NCBI RefSeq assembly: GCF_023023025.1
Contig: NZ_CP095481.1
Location: 3,224,001 to 3,288,000, forward strand
Length of the DNA stretch: 64,000 bases
Reading direction: 5' to 3'
DNA from: Amycolatopsis sp. WQ 127309
GTDB lineage: Bacteria; Actinomycetota; Actinomycetes; Mycobacteriales; Pseudonocardiaceae
The first letter of the stretch is position 1; each line of letters starts with the position of its first letter. Below are positions 52,561 through 62,041 of the stretch, one piece after another. The notes beneath the pieces are model-generated. The model saw only the letters and a program-made list of their open reading frames with translations. It ran no database searches and was not told where the DNA came from. A program made the position numbers and the translations under genes.

Positions 52561-54740
52561 AGCAGGTCGTCCAGAACTACAAGAGCGGTGAACTGGCACT
52601 GCTGGAAGTGCCCGAGCCCGCGTGCAAGGCCGGCGGGGTGCTCGTCCGCACGGTGTACTCCCTGATCTCGACCGGCACCGAGATGATGAAGGTGTCCGAG
52701 GCGAGCCTGTCCTTGGTGGGCAAAGCGCGGGCTCGGCCGGACCAGGTCGCGAAGGTCGTCCAGAGCGTGGCGACCAACGGTCTCTCGGCGACCTACCGCA
52801 AGGTGACGTCCAAACTGGACTCATACACGCCCCTCGGTTACTCGTTGTGCGGCATCGTCGAGCAGGTCGGCGACGGCATCACGGACGTCGCGGTCGGCGA
52901 CCTCGTGGCCTGCGCGGGCAACGAGCACGCGCTGCACGCCGAGCTGAACTGGGTGCCGAAGAACCTCTACTCGCGCGTGCCGGCCGGGGTCGACCCGCGG
53001 CACGCGGCGTTCGGCACCGTCGGCTCGATCGCAATGCAGGGTGTGCGCCGCGGCGAGCCGCAGATCGGCGACGTCGCCCTGGTCATCGGGCTCGGCCTGA
53101 TCGGCCAGCTCGTGGTGCAGCTGCTGGTGTCGTCCGGCGTGCGCGTCTTCGGTGTCGACCCCGACCCGGAGCGCTGCAAGCTCGCCGAGAGCCTCGGCGC
53201 GCTGGTGTGCAGCCACCCGGGCTCCGGCGTGGTGGACACCGCCGTCGACGAGCTGACGCACGGCGCGGGCGTCGACCAGACGTACCTCGCCGCGGGCGGC
53301 AACACGAACGACCCGGTGGAGCTGGCCGCGAAGCTGTCGCGCGACCGCGGCCGCGTGATCGACATCGGCAAGTGCAAGCTCGACCTGCCGTGGAACGCCT
53401 ACTACGAGAAGGAACTGGACGTCCGGTTCTCCCGCTCGTACGGCCCCGGCCGCTACGACCCGTCGTACGAGCTCGAAGGCCGGGACTACCCGATCGGCCA
53501 GGTCCGCTGGACCGAGCGCCGCAACCTCGAGTGCGTCATCGACCTGATCGACCGCGACCGCCTCGACGTCGAGCCGCTGATCACGCACGTCTCGGACTTC
53601 TCCGAGGCCGTCGAGACGTACAAGTCCCTCAACGACGGTGAGCTCAAGGCCGTCGCGGTGCTGTTCCGCTACCCGGACGCGGTCGCGAAGACCGAGCCGG
53701 TCGTGACGTCCGCGCGGATCGGGCTGGTCGAGCACAAGGCCGCGCCGAAGCCCGCCGGGCAGCCGGTGCGCCTCGGCTTCGTCGGGGCCGGCAACTACGC
53801 GTCGTCGATGCTGCTGCCGCACCTCGTCGAGCGCGACGACGTCGAGCTCAAGCACGTCGCGACGACGTCGGCGCTGTCCGGCGCCAACGCGCGGCGCAAG
53901 TTCGGCTTCGCCGAGGCGTCCACCGACATCGACAACGTGCTCGGTGACGACTCGATCGACGCCGTCTTCGTCGTCACCCGCCACAGTTCGCACGCCGAGC
54001 TGACCCGCCAGGCGCTGCTCGCGGGCAAGACGGTGTTCGTCGAGAAGCCCCTGGCGCTGACGGAAACCGAGCTGCAGAAGGTGCTCGACGCGATCGAGGA
54101 GTCCGGCAACGACCGGCTGCAGGTCGGCTTCAACCGCCGGTTCGCGCCGCTGCTGCACGAAGCCCGCGGCCAGTTCGGCCCGCGCGTCGGCCCGGCGACG
54201 GTCCGCTACCTGGTCAACGCCGGCCGCCTCGACCACGGCAGCTGGTACAACCAGACCGCCACCGAGGGCTCCCGGTTCGCCGGTGAAGGCGGGCACTTCA
54301 TCGACACCGTGAGCTGGCTGCTCGACGCCGACCCGGTCTCGGTCTACGCGACCGGCGGCACGGACCTGCAGATCACCCTCGGCTACGGGGACGGTTCCAC
54401 CGCGGTCATCACCTACGCCGAGAGCGGTTCGTCGGGCTTCCCGAAGGAGACGCTCGACGTCACCGCCGACGGCAAGGTCCTGAAGTTCGACGACTTCGTC
54501 CGCGCGTCGGTGTTCTCCCGCAAGAAGTGGGCGAGCTCGCGGCTCCCGAAGGGCCGCGACAAGGGCCAGGCCGCTGAGGTCGACGCCTTCCTCGAAGCCG
54601 TCCGCACCGGTGGCCCGATGCCGATCTCGGTCGCTTCGCTGGCCGCGACGACGTTGGCCACGCTCGCCGCCCAGACCAGCGTCGCGAACTCGGCGCCGGT
54701 CCGGATCGAGCTGCCGCGGAAGGCGGGTGCCCCGGCATGA
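52557..54740 (+). CDS. Bi-domain oxidoreductase (zinc-type dehydrogenase + Gfo/Idh/MocA)
   Basis: A 727-aa fusion. Residues 1-375 are a medium-chain zinc-dehydrogenase domain (SLISTGTEMMKVSEAS, GYSLCGIVEQVGDGITDVAVGDLVACAGNEHALHAEL, the NAD site DVALVIGLGLIGQLVVQLLVSSGV). Residues about 400-720 are a Gfo/Idh/MocA domain (VRLGFVGAGNYASSMLLPHL, VFVEKPLALTETELQKVLDAI, GGHFIDTVSWLLD). Such fusions recur beside asnB-like and heparinase-like genes in exopolysaccharide clusters. They presumably oxidise or epimerise a nucleotide or lipid-linked sugar. GTG overlaps the amidotransferase stop. Confidence 0.88.
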   Translation: MKQVVQNYKSGELALLEVPEPACKAGGVLVRTVYSLISTGTEMMKVSEASLSLVGKARARPDQVAKVVQSVATNGLSATYRKVTSKLDSYTPLGYSLCGIVEQVGDGITDVAVGDLVACAGNEHALHAELNWVPKNLYSRVPAGVDPRHAAFGTVGSIAMQGVRRGEPQIGDVALVIGLGLIGQLVVQLLVSSGVRVFGVDPDPERCKLAESLGALVCSHPGSGVVDTAVDELTHGAGVDQTYLAAGGNTNDPVELAAKLSRDRGRVIDIGKCKLDLPWNAYYEKELDVRFSRSYGPGRYDPSYELEGRDYPIGQVRWTERRNLECVIDLIDRDRLDVEPLITHVSDFSEAVETYKSLNDGELKAVAVLFRYPDAVAKTEPVVTSARIGLVEHKAAPKPAGQPVRLGFVGAGNYASSMLLPHLVERDDVELKHVATTSALSGANARRKFGFAEASTDIDNVLGDDSIDAVFVVTRHSSHAELTRQALLAGKTVFVEKPLALTETELQKVLDAIEESGNDRLQVGFNRRFAPLLHEARGQFGPRVGPATVRYLVNAGRLDHGSWYNQTATEGSRFAGEGGHFIDTVSWLLDADPVSVYATGGTDLQITLGYGDGSTAVITYAESGSSGFPKETLDVTADGKVLKFDDFVRASVFSRKKWASSRLPKGRDKGQAAEVDAFLEAVRTGGPMPISVASLAATTLATLAAQTSVANSAPVRIELPRKAGAPA

Positions 54741-56677
54741 TGGGTCCCGGCTGGTACCTCCGCAGGCTGTCCCGGATGGGGCCGGCGGAGGTCGTCGGCC
54801 GTGCCCGGCACGCCGTCGTCCAGCGGCAGTGGCGGTCCGCGCTGCCCGAGCCGCCCGCGTGGCCGTCACACCCACGGTTCACCGCCCAGCTGCCGGACGG
54901 CGTTCTTGGCAAGGTCTCCGGCGAGGCCGTGACGCGGCTGCTGGCCACGGCCGACCACCTGATGGCCGGCCGCGCCGAGTACTTCGGCGTCCTGCGCGAC
55001 GACATGGTGTCGCCGGACTGGGCCCTGGACCCGAAGACCGGCCGCCGCGCGCCGCTGGACGTCTACGCCTTCGACGTGCCGTACCGGTCGGAGGACGAGG
55101 TCGGCGACATCAAGCAGATCTGGGAGCCGTCGCGCCACCAGCACCTCACCGTGCTGGCCGCGGCGTACGCCCTGACCGGCACCGAGACGTACGCCGAGCG
55201 CGTCGCCGCGCACCTGCGGTCCTGGTGGGCGGCCAACCCGCCGTTGCGCGGGCCGCACTGGGTGAGCGGCATCGAGCTGGGCATCCGGCTGCTGTCGTGG
55301 GTCTGGGTCCGCCGCCTGCTCGACGGCTGGGCGGGCGTCACGGCGTTGTTCGAGGACAACCCGGACTTCCACCTGCAGCTGTGGCATCACCAGAACTGGC
55401 TGGCGACCCTGCGCAGCCACGGCTCGTCGGCGAACAACCACGTCATCGCCGAGGACGCCGGCCTGCTGGCCGCGGCGTGCGCGTTCGGCTGGTTCCCGGA
55501 GTCGCCGCGCTGGCGGGCCGAGGCGACCCGCTCGCTGGACGTCCAGCTGGGCCGCAACACCTTCGGCTCCGGGCTCAACGCCGAGCTCGCGTCCGAGTAC
55601 CACGGCCTGGTGCTGGAGCTGGGCCTCGCGGCAGCGCTCGAGGCCGACGCGGCGGGCACCCCGGTGCCGGACTCCACCTGGGACGTCCTGCTCCGGATGA
55701 CCGACGCCTTGGCGTCCATTGTGGACAACCGGTTCCGGCCGCCCCGGCAGGGCGACGCCGACGACGGCTTCGGCCTGATCGTCGACGGCTCCGAGACCAA
55801 CCGCTGGGCGTCGCTGCTGGCCACCGGCGAGGTCCTGTTCGGCCGCCTCGACTGGTGGCCGGTGCCGGGTGACGACGTCCGCACGCCGCTGCTGACCGCG
55901 CTCGCCCTCCGGACACCGCGAGCCACGGGCGTCCGCCCCGGCCGGCGCCCCGCCCACCTGCGGGACGCGGGCATGACGATCCTGCGCTCGGGAAAGGTCT
56001 GGGCGCGGTGCGACGGCGGGCCGCACGGCTTCCTGTCGATCGCCGCGCACGCCCACGCCGACGCACTGTCGGTGGAGGTCCGCCACGACGGCGTCGACAT
56101 CCTCGCCGACCCGGGCACCTTCTGCTACCACGGCGAGCCGCAGTGGCGGTCGTACTTCCGTTCCACGCTCGGCCACAACACCCTCGAACTGGGCGGTCAG
56201 GACCAGTCCGTGTCCGGCGGGCCGTTCCTCTGGACCCGGCACGCGGTGACGAAGGTGCTCGGCGTGCACACCCCCGACCACGGCCCGTCCCGATGGTCGG
56301 CGGCCCACGACGGCTACGCGCCGGCGGTGCACCGCCGGACGGTCGAGCTCGACGGAGCCGTGCTGAAGATCGTCGACGAGGTGCTCGGCGACACGGGCCC
56401 GGCCGCGCGGCTGGCGTTCCACCTGGGCCCGGCCGTCACGGCCACCTTGGACGGGAACGTCGCCCACCTGCGCTGGGAGGGTGACGGCCGGACGTTGGCC
56501 CCCGTCCACACCGCGGAGCTGGAACTGCCGGCCGAGCTGACGTGGACGGCCCACCGGGGTGAGCTCGACCCGCCGCTCGGCTGGTACTCGGCGGGCTTCG
56601 GCCGCAAGGAACCCTCGACCACCCTGGTCGGCTCCGGCACTCCCGGACACTCGATCACCCTGCTCCGCTTCAGTTAG
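54737..56677 (+). CDS. Heparinase II/III-family (alginate-lyase-like) polysaccharide lyase
   Basis: A 646-aa protein. The N-terminal (alpha/alpha) toroid contains HWVSGIELGIRLLSWVWVRRLLDGW, HQNWLATLRSHGSSANNHVIAEDAGLL and AELASEYHGLVLELGLAAA, with Asn/His/Tyr positions typical of the lyase active site. The C-terminal heparinase II/III beta-sandwich begins near residue 420 with GPHGFLSIAAHAHADALSVEVRHDGVDILADPGTFCYHGEPQWRSYFRSTLGHNTLELGGQDQS. No signal peptide is visible. It likely cleaves uronic-acid-containing polymer, either trimming or releasing the cluster's product. ATG overlaps the previous stop (ATGATG). Confidence 0.85.
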   Translation: MMGPGWYLRRLSRMGPAEVVGRARHAVVQRQWRSALPEPPAWPSHPRFTAQLPDGVLGKVSGEAVTRLLATADHLMAGRAEYFGVLRDDMVSPDWALDPKTGRRAPLDVYAFDVPYRSEDEVGDIKQIWEPSRHQHLTVLAAAYALTGTETYAERVAAHLRSWWAANPPLRGPHWVSGIELGIRLLSWVWVRRLLDGWAGVTALFEDNPDFHLQLWHHQNWLATLRSHGSSANNHVIAEDAGLLAAACAFGWFPESPRWRAEATRSLDVQLGRNTFGSGLNAELASEYHGLVLELGLAAALEADAAGTPVPDSTWDVLLRMTDALASIVDNRFRPPRQGDADDGFGLIVDGSETNRWASLLATGEVLFGRLDWWPVPGDDVRTPLLTALALRTPRATGVRPGRRPAHLRDAGMTILRSGKVWARCDGGPHGFLSIAAHAHADALSVEVRHDGVDILADPGTFCYHGEPQWRSYFRSTLGHNTLELGGQDQSVSGGPFLWTRHAVTKVLGVHTPDHGPSRWSAAHDGYAPAVHRRTVELDGAVLKIVDEVLGDTGPAARLAFHLGPAVTATLDGNVAHLRWEGDGRTLAPVHTAELELPAELTWTAHRGELDPPLGWYSAGFGRKEPSTTLVGSGTPGHSITLLRFS

Positions 56678-56686
56678 GACCCGCCC

Positions 56687-58210
56687 GTGACAGCCCGCCG
56701 CTCCCGACTCCGCCGTGCCGCTCCGCTGCTCGGCGTGCTGCTCACGCTCGCGGCGTGCTCCAGCAGCCCCGACACCGGCGGCCCGGCCCAGGCGACCTCG
56801 GCTCCCAGCGGGTCGGTCGCGGCGGTCTGCGACAAGGAGCCGGCCGGCCCGACGGCGGCGCCGGCCGGTGCGGTGATCGTCGACCCGGCGGTCCCCAACG
56901 ATCTCGCCGTGAAGACGCGTGCGGCCGGCCCGGGCACGACGTTCTGGCTCAAGCCGGGCAAGCACATCCTCGGCGACGACAAGTACGACCAGGTCTCGCC
57001 GAAGGACGGCGACGTCTACATCGGCGCGCCCGGCGCGATCCTCGACGGCCGGAAGATCAACCAGTACGCGTTCACCGGGCACGGGAACAACGTCAAGCTC
57101 ACCTACTTGACCGTGCAGGGCTTCGCCGCGCCCCGCGACGAAGGTGTCGTCAACCACGACTCGGGCGACGGCTGGCAGATCGAGCACTCCACGATCCAGG
57201 ACAACGACGGCGCCGGGCTGATGGCGGGCGCGCGCCAGCAGGTGCGCGGCAACTGCCTGCGCCGCAACGGCCAGTACGGGATCAACGCCTTCTCCGGCAG
57301 CACCCCGATCACCGCGCTGGTCGTCGAGGGCAACGAGATCGCCGGCAACAACACGGGCGACTGGGAAACGAAGATCGACGGCTGCGGCTGCACCGGCGGC
57401 GTCAAGTTCTGGGACGTCAACGGCGCCGACGTCCGCGGCAACTGGGTGCACGACAACCACGGCACCGGGCTGTGGGCCGACACCAACAACAACGACTTCC
57501 TCATCGAGGGCAACCTCATCGAGAACAACGACAGCGCCGCGATCATCTACGAGATCAGCTACAACGCGATCATCCGCGACAACACGATCCGGAAGAACAA
57601 CTGGGTCGACGGCCGAAGGTACGCCGACAAGGGCGACAACTTCCCGACGCCGGCGATCTACATCTCCGAGTCCGGTGGCGAGCCGCGGATCAAGGCGCGG
57701 ACCGCGAAGATCGAGATCTCCCGCAACTTCCTGGAGAACAACTGGTCCGGGATCACGTTGTGGGAGAACGCCGACCGGTACTGCAACAGCCCGGCCAACA
57801 CCTCGTCCGGCGACTGCACCCGCCTGGTGCCGAACGTGAAGACGTGCGCGGCGCCGGCGATCACCACCGAGCCGCTGCTGAGCGACTGCCGCTGGAAGAC
57901 CCAGCACGTCGACATCCACGACAACAAGTTCGTCCTGGACCCGGCCGTGGTCGGCTGCCAGGCCTCGTGCGGCCGGATGGCGCTGCTGTCGAACTTCGGC
58001 ACCTACCCGGACTGGTCGCCCTACAAGAACGACGTCGTCCAGGAAGCCATCACGTACAAGCAGGACAACCGCTGGCACGACAACAGCTACGCCGGGCCGT
58101 GGACGTTCATCCCCTACACCACTGACCGCGTCATCGAGATCGGCGAGTGGCAGGGCTCGCCGTACTCGCAGGACTCCGGAAGCACCTTCACCGCGCAGGG
58201 CGGGGGCTGA
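56687..58210 (+). CDS. Right-handed parallel beta-helix lipoprotein
   Basis: A 507-aa exported protein. Signal RRAAPLLGVLLTLAAC has lipobox LAAC (Cys about 24). The mature part is a pectate-lyase-like beta-helix with short N/G-rich turns (GNNVKLTYLTVQGFA, GWQIEHSTIQDNDGAGLMAGA, NTGDWETKIDGCGCTGG, GLWADTNNNDFLIEGNLIENND, ISRNFLENNWSGITLWENADRYC). It ends with a cysteine-rich cap. Folds of this kind bind, epimerise or cleave uronic-acid polymers (AlgG, pectate lyase). GTG start 9 bp after the lyase. A homologue lies at 62337-63818 on the other strand, with many identical segments. Confidence 0.85.
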   Translation: MTARRSRLRRAAPLLGVLLTLAACSSSPDTGGPAQATSAPSGSVAAVCDKEPAGPTAAPAGAVIVDPAVPNDLAVKTRAAGPGTTFWLKPGKHILGDDKYDQVSPKDGDVYIGAPGAILDGRKINQYAFTGHGNNVKLTYLTVQGFAAPRDEGVVNHDSGDGWQIEHSTIQDNDGAGLMAGARQQVRGNCLRRNGQYGINAFSGSTPITALVVEGNEIAGNNTGDWETKIDGCGCTGGVKFWDVNGADVRGNWVHDNHGTGLWADTNNNDFLIEGNLIENNDSAAIIYEISYNAIIRDNTIRKNNWVDGRRYADKGDNFPTPAIYISESGGEPRIKARTAKIEISRNFLENNWSGITLWENADRYCNSPANTSSGDCTRLVPNVKTCAAPAITTEPLLSDCRWKTQHVDIHDNKFVLDPAVVGCQASCGRMALLSNFGTYPDWSPYKNDVVQEAITYKQDNRWHDNSYAGPWTFIPYTTDRVIEIGEWQGSPYSQDSGSTFTAQGGG

Positions 58211-58211
58211 C

Positions 58212-59483
58212 ATGGCGACACAAACCCGAACGACGGCGGGGATCCGCGGCGAAGCCACGGTCGAGCCCGCGTCGTCGACGCCGAAGTGGGCGGCACTGGC
58301 GTGGGCGCTGCTGATCATCAACACGCTCGGCTCGACCGGCGCGAAGACGGTCATCCCGCTGCCGCGGTCGGTCAGCCAGCTGGTCACGATGGGCTCGCTG
58401 ATGACGGCCTTCGTGATCGCGCTGGCCCTGAACAAGCACCTGCGGATCCGGCCGAGCGCGTACCTGCTGCTGCTGACGTTGCTGCTGCTGTCCAGCATCC
58501 TGGCCAGCGCCGACCTGAAGGAAGGCGCGGGCGCGCTCTTCCGGTGCTTCCGGCTCACGGTCTTCCTCTCCACGCTCTGGTTGCTCACCCGCTGGTGGGA
58601 CGGCGGGTTCGGGTTGGTCCGGTCCCACATCCGGACGTACGGGATCGTGCTCGCGTCGGTCGCGGTGGGCCTGGTCGTCTCGCCGGGCAACGCGATGCCC
58701 GAGGAGTACGGCGGCCGGCTGTCCGGCGCGATCTGGCCGCTCACGCCGCCGCAGATCGGCCAGTACGCCGCGGTCATCTCCGGCCTGACGCTCCTGCTCT
58801 GGTTCGGTCGCCGCACGACCTGGCGCAGTGCCCTGATCATCGTGGTGCCGGCCCTCGCGCTGCTGCTGCTCACGCACACCCGCACGGCGACGCTCGGCCT
58901 GCTCGCCGGGCTACTGGTGGCCTTCCTGTCGATGGCGCTGACCAGCGCCCGCGCCCGCAAGGTGTTCGCGTGGACGGCCGGTATCGGCGGTGTCGGCGGC
59001 CTCGTGCTGGCCGGCGCGCTGCAGGCGTGGTTCCTCCGCGGGCAGAGCGCGGACAACTTCTCCAGCCTGACCGGCCGCGCGAAGGTCTGGGACGCGTTGC
59101 TGGAGGCCCCGCGGACGACGTCGGAGTACATCTTCGGCGTCGGCCTGACGGACAAGTCCTACGACGGCCTCCCCATCGACAACAGCTGGCTGGCGATCTA
59201 CCACGAGCAGGGGTTCGTCGGGATCGCGCTGGTCGCGGGCTTCCTCCTCACGTTGGTCGTGGTGGCCGTGCTGCGGCCGCCGTCCCTGGCTCGCGCGTGC
59301 GCGATCTTCCTGATCACCTACTGCATTTCGGCCTCCTACACCGAGGCCGGTCTCGGCGACGCGTCGCCGTACCTGCTCCACCTGGCCCTGGCCGCGTCGC
59401 TGCTGGTCCGCGGGGTGCCGCAGTCCGACGAAGAAGCATTCATCCCGGCGAAGGGGGCAAGCGTGCGAGGTGCAGCCGCGTGA
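58212..59483 (+). CDS. Wzy / O-antigen-ligase-like polymerase
   Basis: A 423-aa polytopic membrane protein with about ten helices. Its large loop contains FLRGQSADNFSSLTGRAKVWDALLEAPRTTSEYIFGVGLTDKSYDGLPIDNSWLAIYHEQGFVGIALV. The R-W/x-D-x-W-L motif around TGRAKVWD and the His in YHEQG fit the O-antigen ligase/Wzy superfamily (PF04932 type). It should polymerise or ligate lipid-linked repeat units. ATG is 1 bp after the beta-helix stop, and its stop overlaps the next GT gene, so it is cotranscribed. Confidence 0.8.
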   Translation: MATQTRTTAGIRGEATVEPASSTPKWAALAWALLIINTLGSTGAKTVIPLPRSVSQLVTMGSLMTAFVIALALNKHLRIRPSAYLLLLTLLLLSSILASADLKEGAGALFRCFRLTVFLSTLWLLTRWWDGGFGLVRSHIRTYGIVLASVAVGLVVSPGNAMPEEYGGRLSGAIWPLTPPQIGQYAAVISGLTLLLWFGRRTTWRSALIIVVPALALLLLTHTRTATLGLLAGLLVAFLSMALTSARARKVFAWTAGIGGVGGLVLAGALQAWFLRGQSADNFSSLTGRAKVWDALLEAPRTTSEYIFGVGLTDKSYDGLPIDNSWLAIYHEQGFVGIALVAGFLLTLVVVAVLRPPSLARACAIFLITYCISASYTEAGLGDASPYLLHLALAASLLVRGVPQSDEEAFIPAKGASVRGAAA

Positions 59484-60655
59484 AGGTGCTCGTGGTCCAC
59501 AACCGGTACCGGTCAGAGCAGCCGAGCGGGGAGAACAACGTCGTCGACGCCGAGGTGTCGCTGCTCGCCGAGGGCGGGCACAAGGTGTCGTTGTTCGAGC
59601 GCCGCAGCGACGACATCTCGCAGATGCCGTTGCCCCGCAAGGCGACCGTTCCGCTGATGGTCCCGTGGAACCCGGCGGTCCGGAAGGAGCTCGCGGCCCG
59701 GTTGCGGGCGTCGCGCCCGGACGTCGTGCACATCCACAACACGTTCCCGCTGCTGTCGCCGTCGGTGGTCGCCGCCTGCGCGGACGCGGGCGTGCCCGCC
59801 GTCGCGACGCTGCACAACTACACGATGGTCTGCCCACCGGGCACCCTGCACCGCGACGGCCACATCTGTACCGAGTGCGTCGGCGGCTCACCGCTGCCCG
59901 CGGTGAAGCACGGCTGCTACCGCGGCTCGAGCACCGCGACGGTGCCGATGGCGGCCAGCATGGTCGCGAACCGCCGCCGGTGGTGGACGGGCGTGTCCCG
60001 GTTCTTCTGCATTTCGGCGGCTCAACGTGACCTCCTGGTGTCGGCCGGGATGCCCGGCGAGCGGATGGCGGTGAAGCACAACTTCGTCACCGACCCCGGT
60101 GTCCGCCGCACCGGCGACGGAAAGCACGTGCTTTTCCTCGGCCGTATCACCGAGGAAAAGGGTGTCGGCCTGCTGATGCGGGCGTGGGACCAGCTCGGCG
60201 GCGCCCTGGGCGTGCCGCTGGTCATCGCCGGCACCGGCCCGATGCAGGACGAGGTCGCGACCTGGGCGTCCGGCCGGCCGGACGTCTCGTACGTCGGCCT
60301 GCAGAACAAGGCGGAGTGCCGCGCCCTGACCGCCGACGCCGTCGCTGTGGTGGCGCCGTCGACGTGGCTGGAGGCGTTCGGCCTGGTCGTCGTCGAGGCG
60401 ATGGCGGCCGGCGTGCCGACGGTCGCCGCGGCCCACGGTGCGTTCCCCGAGCTCGTCGAGGACGGCGTGACGGGCCTGTTGCACCAGCCGAACGACGCGG
60501 CCTCACTCGCGGACCGGCTGCGCCAGGTGACTGGTGACCGGAACCAGGAGATGGGGGACGCGGCCCGCGTCCGGTACGAGAAGGACTTCACCCCGGCGGT
60601 CGGGCTCGACCGGCTGATCTCCGGGTACCAGGCCGCGATCGAGGCACACGGGTGA
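59480..60655 (+). CDS. GT4-family glycosyltransferase
   Basis: A 391-aa GT-B enzyme. It starts GTG 59480, inside the polymerase stop (GTGA). It has VLVVHNRYRSEQPSGENNVVDAE, VVHIHNTFPLLSPSVVAACADAGVPAVATLHNYTMVCP, a four-cysteine loop (CPPGTLHRDGHICTECVGGSPLPAVKHGCYRGS), HVLFLGRITEEKGVGLLMRAW, VIAGTGPMQDEV and TWLEAFGLVVVEAMAAGVPTV. The cysteine loop resembles a known GT4 subgroup that often acts on exopolysaccharide repeat units. Donor unknown. It overlaps the PAP2 gene. Confidence 0.88.
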   Translation: MKVLVVHNRYRSEQPSGENNVVDAEVSLLAEGGHKVSLFERRSDDISQMPLPRKATVPLMVPWNPAVRKELAARLRASRPDVVHIHNTFPLLSPSVVAACADAGVPAVATLHNYTMVCPPGTLHRDGHICTECVGGSPLPAVKHGCYRGSSTATVPMAASMVANRRRWWTGVSRFFCISAAQRDLLVSAGMPGERMAVKHNFVTDPGVRRTGDGKHVLFLGRITEEKGVGLLMRAWDQLGGALGVPLVIAGTGPMQDEVATWASGRPDVSYVGLQNKAECRALTADAVAVVAPSTWLEAFGLVVVEAMAAGVPTVAAAHGAFPELVEDGVTGLLHQPNDAASLADRLRQVTGDRNQEMGDAARVRYEKDFTPAVGLDRLISGYQAAIEAHG

Positions 60656-61299
60656 GGGAGCTCGTCCGGACGGCACCCGAGGCCCTGCCGGTCGCCTTGC
60701 GCGCCCCGCTGGCGATGTCGGGTGCGCTGGCGACGGCGGTGCTCGTCGCGCTCGGCATCCTCCACTTCCACGACTCCGGCCTGACCGGGATCGACGCGGC
60801 CGTGCTGCCGTCTCTCGACGGCGTCCGGCCACCCTGGCGGTACGTGGCGCTGGTCTTCGACTTCGGCGGTGAACCGGTCGGGTCGACGATCCTGGTCGCC
60901 CTGGTCGCGTTGCTGGGTTTCCTGGCCCACCGGGTCCGGATAGCGGTGCTGACCGTGGTCGGGGTCCTGGCCACCGTCGCGGTGACGACGGTGCTGAAGC
61001 CGATCGTCGGCCGCACGATCCACGGCGAGTTCCTGTCCTACCCGAGCGGTCACACGGCCATGGCCACGGCCCTCGCGCTGGTCATCGGCCTGCTGGTGGC
61101 CGACCGCCTGCACCTGGGCCGCACGGCGGGGGTGCTGCTCATGCTGGTGCTGGCCGTGGTCGCCGGGATCGCGATGGGCTGGGCCGAAGTGTCCCTGGGC
61201 GCGCACTACCCGACGGACGCGATCGGCGGGTTCTGCGCCGCGCTGGCGGTGGTTCCCGCGATGGCGTGGGCTGTGGACCGCGTCGCCGATCGCCTCTGA
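60652..61299 (+). CDS. PAP2-family membrane phosphatase with altered motif 3
   Basis: A 215-aa membrane phosphatase with about six helices. Motif 1 is TTVLKPIVGRTI, motif 2 YPSGHTAMATALAL, motif 3 GWAEVSLGAHYPTDAIGG. In motif 3 the usual SRxxxxxHxxxD is present for His and Asp, but the Arg position carries Glu, so activity may be changed. PAP2 enzymes in such clusters recycle undecaprenyl diphosphate or dephosphorylate lipid carriers, which fits a lipid-linked polysaccharide pathway. It is the last gene of the co-directed cluster (GTG overlaps the GT stop). Confidence 0.82.
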   Translation: MRELVRTAPEALPVALRAPLAMSGALATAVLVALGILHFHDSGLTGIDAAVLPSLDGVRPPWRYVALVFDFGGEPVGSTILVALVALLGFLAHRVRIAVLTVVGVLATVAVTTVLKPIVGRTIHGEFLSYPSGHTAMATALALVIGLLVADRLHLGRTAGVLLMLVLAVVAGIAMGWAEVSLGAHYPTDAIGGFCAALAVVPAMAWAVDRVADRL

Positions 61300-61426
61300 C
61301 GACTCCGCGGTCGCCGACGGGGCGCCCAGGCGCCGGTCCGGTTGAGTGGCGGTTCTCCGGGCGAACCTGTCGGTCTCAGTCGGGCTTGTTCGTCGGTGGG
61401 GTGACCGACTCGCGAAGGAGACCCCG

Positions 61427-62041
61427 ATGATCCAGGACCTGATCGCCGCGGAACGCCGTGAGCTGGCGGCGGTGCTCGACGGCCTGTCGCCGGCCGAATG
61501 GGCGACGCCGACGTTGTGCGCGGGCTGGCGCGCGCCGGAGGTGGTCGCCCACCTGACGATGCCGTTCCGCATGTCGACCGGCCGGTTCGCCCGCGAACTG
61601 CTGAAGTCCGCCGGGCGCTTCAACCACATGGCCGACCGGGTGGCGCGACGCGACGCGGCCGAGCTGTCGCCCGAGGCGCTCGTCGCCTCGCTGCGCGACA
61701 ACGCCGAACACCTCTGGCGGCCGCCGGGCGGGGGAGCGGAAGGCGCCCTGAGCCACGACGTGATCCACGGCCTGGACATCACGACCGCCTTGAGCCTCGA
61801 CCGGAGTGTGCCCCGGGAACGGCTCGAGGTGATTCTCGACGGTCTCAAGCCGAAGCAGGTGAGGTACTTCGGCGCCGACCTGGCGGGCGTCTCCCTGCGC
61901 GCCGACGACCTCGACTGGTCGTACGGCACCGGTTCGCCGCTCACGGGCGCCGCCCAGGATCTCCTGCTGGTGCTCTGCAACCGGCGGCTGCCCTCGGGGC
62001 GGCTGCGAGGAGAGCCGAGTTCGCGGTTCACCACGGTCTGA
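61427..62041 (+). CDS. Maleylpyruvate-isomerase-family mycothiol-dependent protein
   Basis: A 204-aa protein of the DinB/mycothiol-dependent maleylpyruvate isomerase superfamily. The N-terminal four-helix bundle has IAAERRELAAVLDGLSPAEWATPTLCAGWRAPEVVAHLT with the first metal His. HDVIHGLDITTAL provides the other two His/acid ligands, and the C-terminal domain follows. Start ATG 61427 was chosen because AAGGAG lies 7 nt upstream; the longer frame from 61346 has no such site. Mycothiol is the actinobacterial thiol, so this supports the taxonomic call. Substrate unknown, and probably unrelated to the polysaccharide cluster. Confidence 0.82.
   Translation: MIQDLIAAERRELAAVLDGLSPAEWATPTLCAGWRAPEVVAHLTMPFRMSTGRFARELLKSAGRFNHMADRVARRDAAELSPEALVASLRDNAEHLWRPPGGGAEGALSHDVIHGLDITTALSLDRSVPRERLEVILDGLKPKQVRYFGADLAGVSLRADDLDWSYGTGSPLTGAAQDLLLVLCNRRLPSGRLRGEPSSRFTTV

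Noticed and set aside
46021..52824. A 2267-codon minus-strand frame
   Set aside because: Low-complexity Arg/Pro/Ala/Val-rich antisense shadow over five well-supported plus-strand genes.
54866..59155. A 1429-codon minus-strand frame
   Set aside because: Antisense shadow of the lyase, beta-helix and polymerase genes, which have clear domains and overlapping starts.
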